A DNA stretch of 64,000 nt from Odobenus rosmarus divergens (lineage: Eukaryota > Chordata > Mammalia > Carnivora > Odobenidae), in contig NW_004451421.1 of assembly GCF_000321225.1 (NCBI RefSeq), forward strand, positions 4,771-68,770, in the 5' to 3' direction. Shown here piece after piece: positions 59,915 to 64,000 of the stretch. The first letter of the stretch is position 1. Every line of letters starts with the position of its first letter. The notes below the pieces were generated by a model. That model was not told where the DNA came from. It saw only the letters and a program-made list of their open reading frames with translations, and did no database searches. Made by a program: the position numbers and the translations under genes.

Positions 59915-60686
59915 GTAATCATTTTTATGAGCTGATTTTATGTTTTAAGCATGTTAATACTACTCCTTTAAATTTGAGATCAAAAAATCTTAGGCTTCAT
60001 GGGAGTTGTTCAAGTAACAATAAAGGTTGATTTTTATGCCTTCATTTAGTCTCAGGAGAAAAATTGGAACATCAGGGAAAGAAAACCCACTAATATGGAA
60101 GGGAAAAATTTTTTAATTTTATAAAAAATCTGAACCTCCCCCAAAAAAGAAAGTAAATAAAAGTTGTCTGTAATCGTAGCAACATAGAATGCTGCGCTTA
60201 ACATTTTGACATACGGTCTTCCAGTTTTCCTCCCATGCATATGTACCAACTGATACTTGCTTTTTATCCCCCATCCTTTCACTTTTTCTTTGCTTTGCTT
60301 CCTTTTCCTTCTCTTCCTTCCTCTTTCCCTTCCTCCTCTCTCCCTTCTCTTCTTTTTTCCCATAATTGGAATCAGTTTATATTTCATAATTTTTGCTGAT
60401 TTATGCCACTTGGCATATCCTGCCTTGTCCACATTGTTCCATGTCAATCCTATTATTCTGTAACAAGACTTTTTTGGTAATTAAAAAAATCAATTACAAG
60501 TGCAGTACAACTCACGATAGAAAAGTTAGGAAATAGAGATACACAAAGAAAAAAAATAGAAACACCTATTATCTCACACTAAAGATACCTACTGTTAATA
60601 CTTTTTTGTATGTTCTTTTAGTCTTTTTTATATTCATAGATATCCAAACACATGCTCATGTTTTTAAATGGGGTTAAAGCACATAC

Positions 60687-62190
60687 CTGTTCATTCATTT
60701 ACTTAGTAAGTACTCATTGAGTGCCTGTTTTACTAGCATCATGGTGAAGAGTGTGGACTCTGGAATCAACTTTGCCTACTTGTGTGATCTTGGGCTGGCT
60801 ATTTAACCTCTCTGTTTCTCAGTTTCCTCATTTGTATAATAGGATTGATTCATAGTACCAACATCATAGGGTTACTGTGAGGAGGGCATGATGATCCATG
60901 TAAAGCACTTAGACTATTGAGTACCTGGTACATAATAATTACTAAATAAGTGATTTTCTTCATCATCATCATCATCGTTTGCATTAGCAAACAGAAGTGA
61001 ACAAACAGACAAAAATTCCTTATTTACATTCTAGTAGAAAGGATAAGAAAAACATAAATAAAAATAAAGTAGAAAGGAATATAGAGAAGGAATATGTCAC
61101 TGGTTAGCATTGATGATGGTGAGGATTGCAGTTTTAAATTGGGTGGTCAGGGAAAGCCTCACTAAGAAGGAAACATTTGAGCAAACACCTAAAGAAGGTG
61201 AGGGAGTCACCAGAGAACTATCTGAGGGAAAAATGTACCAGGCAGAAAGAATATAGCAAGTTGAAAGGTTTTGAGGTCGGGGCATATCTGGTTCATTCAC
61301 AGAACTAACAGAGTGGTGAGAGAAGAGAGTGGTGGTTAATGAGGTCAGAGCAGTAACATAGTGGAGGAGTGGGAGGGGTGCTTGTGGGAGTTGGGAAGGG
61401 TGCCAGATTGTAGGGTCTTATAAATAATTATGTGAATTTGGCTTTTACTCTGAATTTGGGGAGCCATTTTGAGAATGGAATGATATAATCCACTTAAGTT
61501 TTAAAATGCACTCTGGCTGCTCTTTTGAAACAGACTCTAAGAGGGAGAACAAGGGTGAAAATAGGGAGATCAGTTAGGATGCTACTAAAATATTTGAGGT
61601 AGAGATAATGGTAGCTTGGCTGAGAGTAGTTGCAATGGAGGTGATGAGAAAGGGTCATATTCTGGATGTTTTTTGAACATGGAGCTAATATTTCCCAACT
61701 TATTAGATATGGGTTATAAGAGAGAGAAGTTGGAGATGACTTTAAAGATTTTGGCCTGTTGCAGTTGGAAAGATGCAATTTTCATGAAATGAGATGGGGA
61801 AGTCTGGATAGAACAAACTTGGGTGAGATGGGGAGATCAGGAATCCAGTTTGGGACTTATTAAGTTTTAGCTATCTTTTAGACAATGATGTGGAGCTACG
61901 GCGTAGGCTGTTAGATACATGAATGTATGGTTTAGAAGAAAAATCTGTGCTAGATATATAAACTTGGGAGGGATCAGTACATAGATGGTATTTAAACCCA
62001 TGACATTGAATGAGATCACCTAAGAAATTAGAGTAGCTAGAGAAGTGTTCCAAAGACCCAGAGTATTCTGTTAGAGGTCAGAGAGATGAGAACAAAGGTG
62101 ACCATGGAGGAGTTGCCAAAGGTGTAGTTGGGAAGCTCTGTGAATGTAATATCCTCAGTCACATGAAGAAAGAATTGCAAGCAAGAGGGA
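60687..62190 (-). repeat. Long L2 LINE fragment, interrupted by MIR
   Basis: tcattcatttacttagtaag and gtactcattgagtgcctg before the MIR; acagaagtgaacaaacagac, gaaagcctcactaagaagga, gcactctggctgctctttt after it. An old antisense L2 of about 1.3 kb in intron 16. Confidence 0.6.
60745..60958 (+). repeat. MIR nested in an L2
   Basis: Well-kept MIR (agtgtggactctggaatcaa, ctctctgtttctcagtttcc, gtgaggagggcatgatgatc) interrupting a minus-strand L2. Confidence 0.75.
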
Positions 62191-62299
62191 GTGATCAACT
62201 GTGACAGATACATGATTGGTCGACTGAGCTGGGGACTGAAAATTGGCTATTAGATTTACCAAAATATGGGGTGTTTCAGCCATTATTTTTTCAAATAAT

Positions 62300-62430
62300 T
62301 TTTTTCTAAGTAGGCTCCATTTCCAACATGGAGCCCAACACTGGTCTTGAACTCAGGACCCTGAGATCAAGACCTGAGCTGAAATCAAGAGTTGGACACT
62401 TAACTGACTGAACCACCCAGGCACCCCTCT
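62300..62430 (-). mobile_element. Old tRNA-type SINE
   Basis: Minus copy without a GA-rich body (ctaagtaggctccatttcc, then head ending gaaccacccaggcacccc). 9-bp flanks tcaaataat at 62291-62299 and 62431-62439. Confidence 0.8.
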
Positions 62431-62511
62431 TCAAATAATGTTTGATCAAATTTCTTTCTTCTTTCTTTTTTGGACTCTAATTTTGTAACCCCCCCCACAC
62501 ACAGTTGACCC

Positions 62512-62790
62512 TTGAACAATGTAGGGGTTAGGGAGCCCCTGCATAGTAAAAAATCTGCATATAACTTTAGACTCCCCCAAAACTTAACCACTAACAGCCT
62601 ACTGTTGACCAGAAGCTGTACTTCTAAATAGTTGATTAATACATACTTTTATGTTATATGTATTATATACTATATTCTTATAATAAAGTAAGCTAGTGAA
62701 AAAATGTTATTAAAATCATAAGGAAGAGAAAATATATTGACAGTACTATACATATATTTATTGAAAAAAGTCCATGTGTAAGTGCACCTA
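62512..62790. mobile_element. Tigger-like DNA transposon fragment
   Basis: The start, ttgacccttgaacaatgta, and internal words such as gactcccccaaaacttaacc and gcctactgttgacc match a common Tigger-type terminal region as I recall it. The other end was not found, and the family is tentative. Confidence 0.5.
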
Positions 62791-63307
62791 TGTAATTCAA
62801 ACCTGTGTTCAAATAATTTCTGGTCTAGATTTCTTTCTTCTTTCCTTCTCAGACTCCAATTTCATACACATACACACAAATGTGTACGTTTATACATACA
62901 TATATATGCGTATATACTTAAACTTGAGACCTTTTGACATACCACAAGTTCCTGAGGCTTTGTTTCATTTTCTTCATCAGTCTTTTTACTCTCTGTTCTT
63001 TAAATTGGATAATTTCTGTTGATATGCCTTCAAGTTTATACTTTTCTCTTCCATCTCCATTTTATTTTCAAGCCCATCCTAGTTTTTATTTCAGATAATG
63101 TTTTTCAGGTCAAAAACTCCTATCGAGTTCCTTTTTATAGTTTCTGTTTCTCTGCTGAAAATTCAATCTTTTTAATAATTTCAAGTGTATTTCCCTTTCT
63201 ATCATGTAACAAAGATAACATTGGTTTTCTACTGGTTTCACCATATAGGTAATCTCACTATTGACATCTGTTAATTGTCTTTTCCCTTAAAAATGGACCA
63301 CATATCC

Positions 63308-63333
63308 TTTTTTTTTTTTTTTTTTTTTTTTTT
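63308..63333 (+). repeat. T26 homopolymer
   Basis: Uninterrupted run of about 26 T. It may be the antisense tail of an old retroposon, but no recognised element lies directly beside it. Confidence 0.9.
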
Positions 63334-63859
63334 ACTGCATGTCAAGTAAACTTGGATTATATCCTAGGCATTGTGAATATTATGTAGTCTCTGGGTCCTT
63401 CTTATCTTCTGGAAAATGTTGCTATTTTGTCTTAGCACACAACCTAGTGAGGCTCTGATCTTTAGTTATGTTTTGCATTCTGTGGATCATGGTTCAAATC
63501 TCAATTCCATGTTTTCTGCCTTTGGTATGTTGGTTTAGGTCCATTTTGCACATGAGTAGTACAGGAGTTTGTTGGAGACTTGTGCAGGTGGGTTCATATC
63601 TAAGTTCAGGTCTCTAAACCTTTGCTACTTTCATTTAGGTTACTTTTATACATGGGAAGCTTGTGTTAGACTGAAATTCATGCAGGTTCATACACAGAAT
63701 TAAGAGATAACCCATTCTCTGACTCTTCTCCCTCTAGCATTTCCTTCATCCCCTCTGGTTTTCACAGACTCCATTTTTCTCATTCCTTGGCCAGACTGGA
63801 GTTTCTTTCAGGGATTCAGCTGCTTGTGCCTCTGCAATGCTCCATGACTGAGGCCTGCC

Positions 63860-64000
63860 TCAGGGTACAGCCATGTGAAGTAGATTTCTCTAGCTGCATG
63901 ATAAACTCAGTGGCTTAAAGCAATACATACTTATTATCTCAGAGTTTCTGTGGGTCAGAAGTCCAGGTATGGCTTACGTGAGTTCTCTGCTTAAGGTCTC
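63860..64000. mobile_element. Ancient interspersed repeat at the window edge
   Basis: Words such as tcagtggcttaaagcaatac and gtgggtcagaagtccaggta match another common old dispersed sequence. It is cut by the window end and its family is uncertain. Confidence 0.45.

Larger units (their letters stand above)
59915..64000 (+). other. VPS13C: VPS13C intron 16 (runs out of the window)
   Basis: At least 4.1 kb. It holds the L2/MIR nest (60687-62190), an old SINE (62300), a Tigger-like fragment (62512), a T26 run and another old repeat at the edge. I searched for sequence able to encode the next VPS13C segment and found none. Confidence 0.8.

Noticed and set aside
63309..63333. T26 run as a sign of a young retroposon
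   Set aside because: No recognisable element or target duplication flanks it; it may be simple homopolymer expansion.
1..64000. CRISPR array, operon or prokaryotic features
   Set aside because: Repeats here are dispersed retroposons and microsatellites, and genes are intron-split. The DNA is mammalian.

Overview
The window is nuclear DNA from a carnivoran mammal. It is dense in tRNA-Lys-derived CAN SINEs, and their body sequence looks like that of arctoid caniforms (bears, seals, mustelids) rather than canids or felids. A young carnivore-type L1 tail, many decayed MIR and L2 copies, short exons in long introns and two CpG islands fit this. The species cannot be fixed from sequence alone.

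Layout. Positions 1-8.2 kb are gene-free: an old L1M block cut by SINEs, then mostly unassigned single-copy-looking DNA with one CTCF-like motif. C2CD4A lies on the minus strand: a single-exon 353-codon CDS at 8368-9429, a polyadenylation signal at 8279-8284, and a predicted TATA/CCAAT promoter with a non-coding first exon near 9928-10036. About 7 kb of SINE/MIR-rich spacer follows. The CpG-island promoter of VPS13C (plus strand) then begins near 16.5 kb. Its first 16 coding exons run from the ATG at 17050 to 59914 and encode residues 1-451, about the first eighth of the protein. The gene continues past the window. All 16 exons have GT donors and AG acceptors, and their phases join without a break.

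The head-to-head C2CD4A/VPS13C pair is the arrangement known from human 15q22, the type 2 diabetes-associated VPS13C-C2CD4A-C2CD4B locus. VPS13C is a bridge-like lipid transfer protein acting at ER contacts with late endosomes/lysosomes and lipid droplets. C2CD4A is a small C2-domain protein linked to islet function and inflammatory induction. The two share regulatory neighbourhood rather than a known complex.

The main unexpected observations are as follows. (1) A 33-bp antisense copy of the 5' end of U2 snRNA, flanked by a 19-bp target-site duplication, lies 21 nt downstream of the weak 5' splice site of VPS13C exon 5. (2) Exons 6 and 7 have weak splice sites and form a frame-neutral 43-residue polybasic cassette. 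(3) A 5'-truncated L1 in intron 5 has a perfect 16-bp target-site duplication. (4) Several retroposons are nested, including two SINEs inserted in turn at one target. (5) Decayed hAT and Tigger DNA transposons are present in introns. I saw no new multi-gene system. Repeat family names come from recalled consensus sequences, and those boundaries are approximate.
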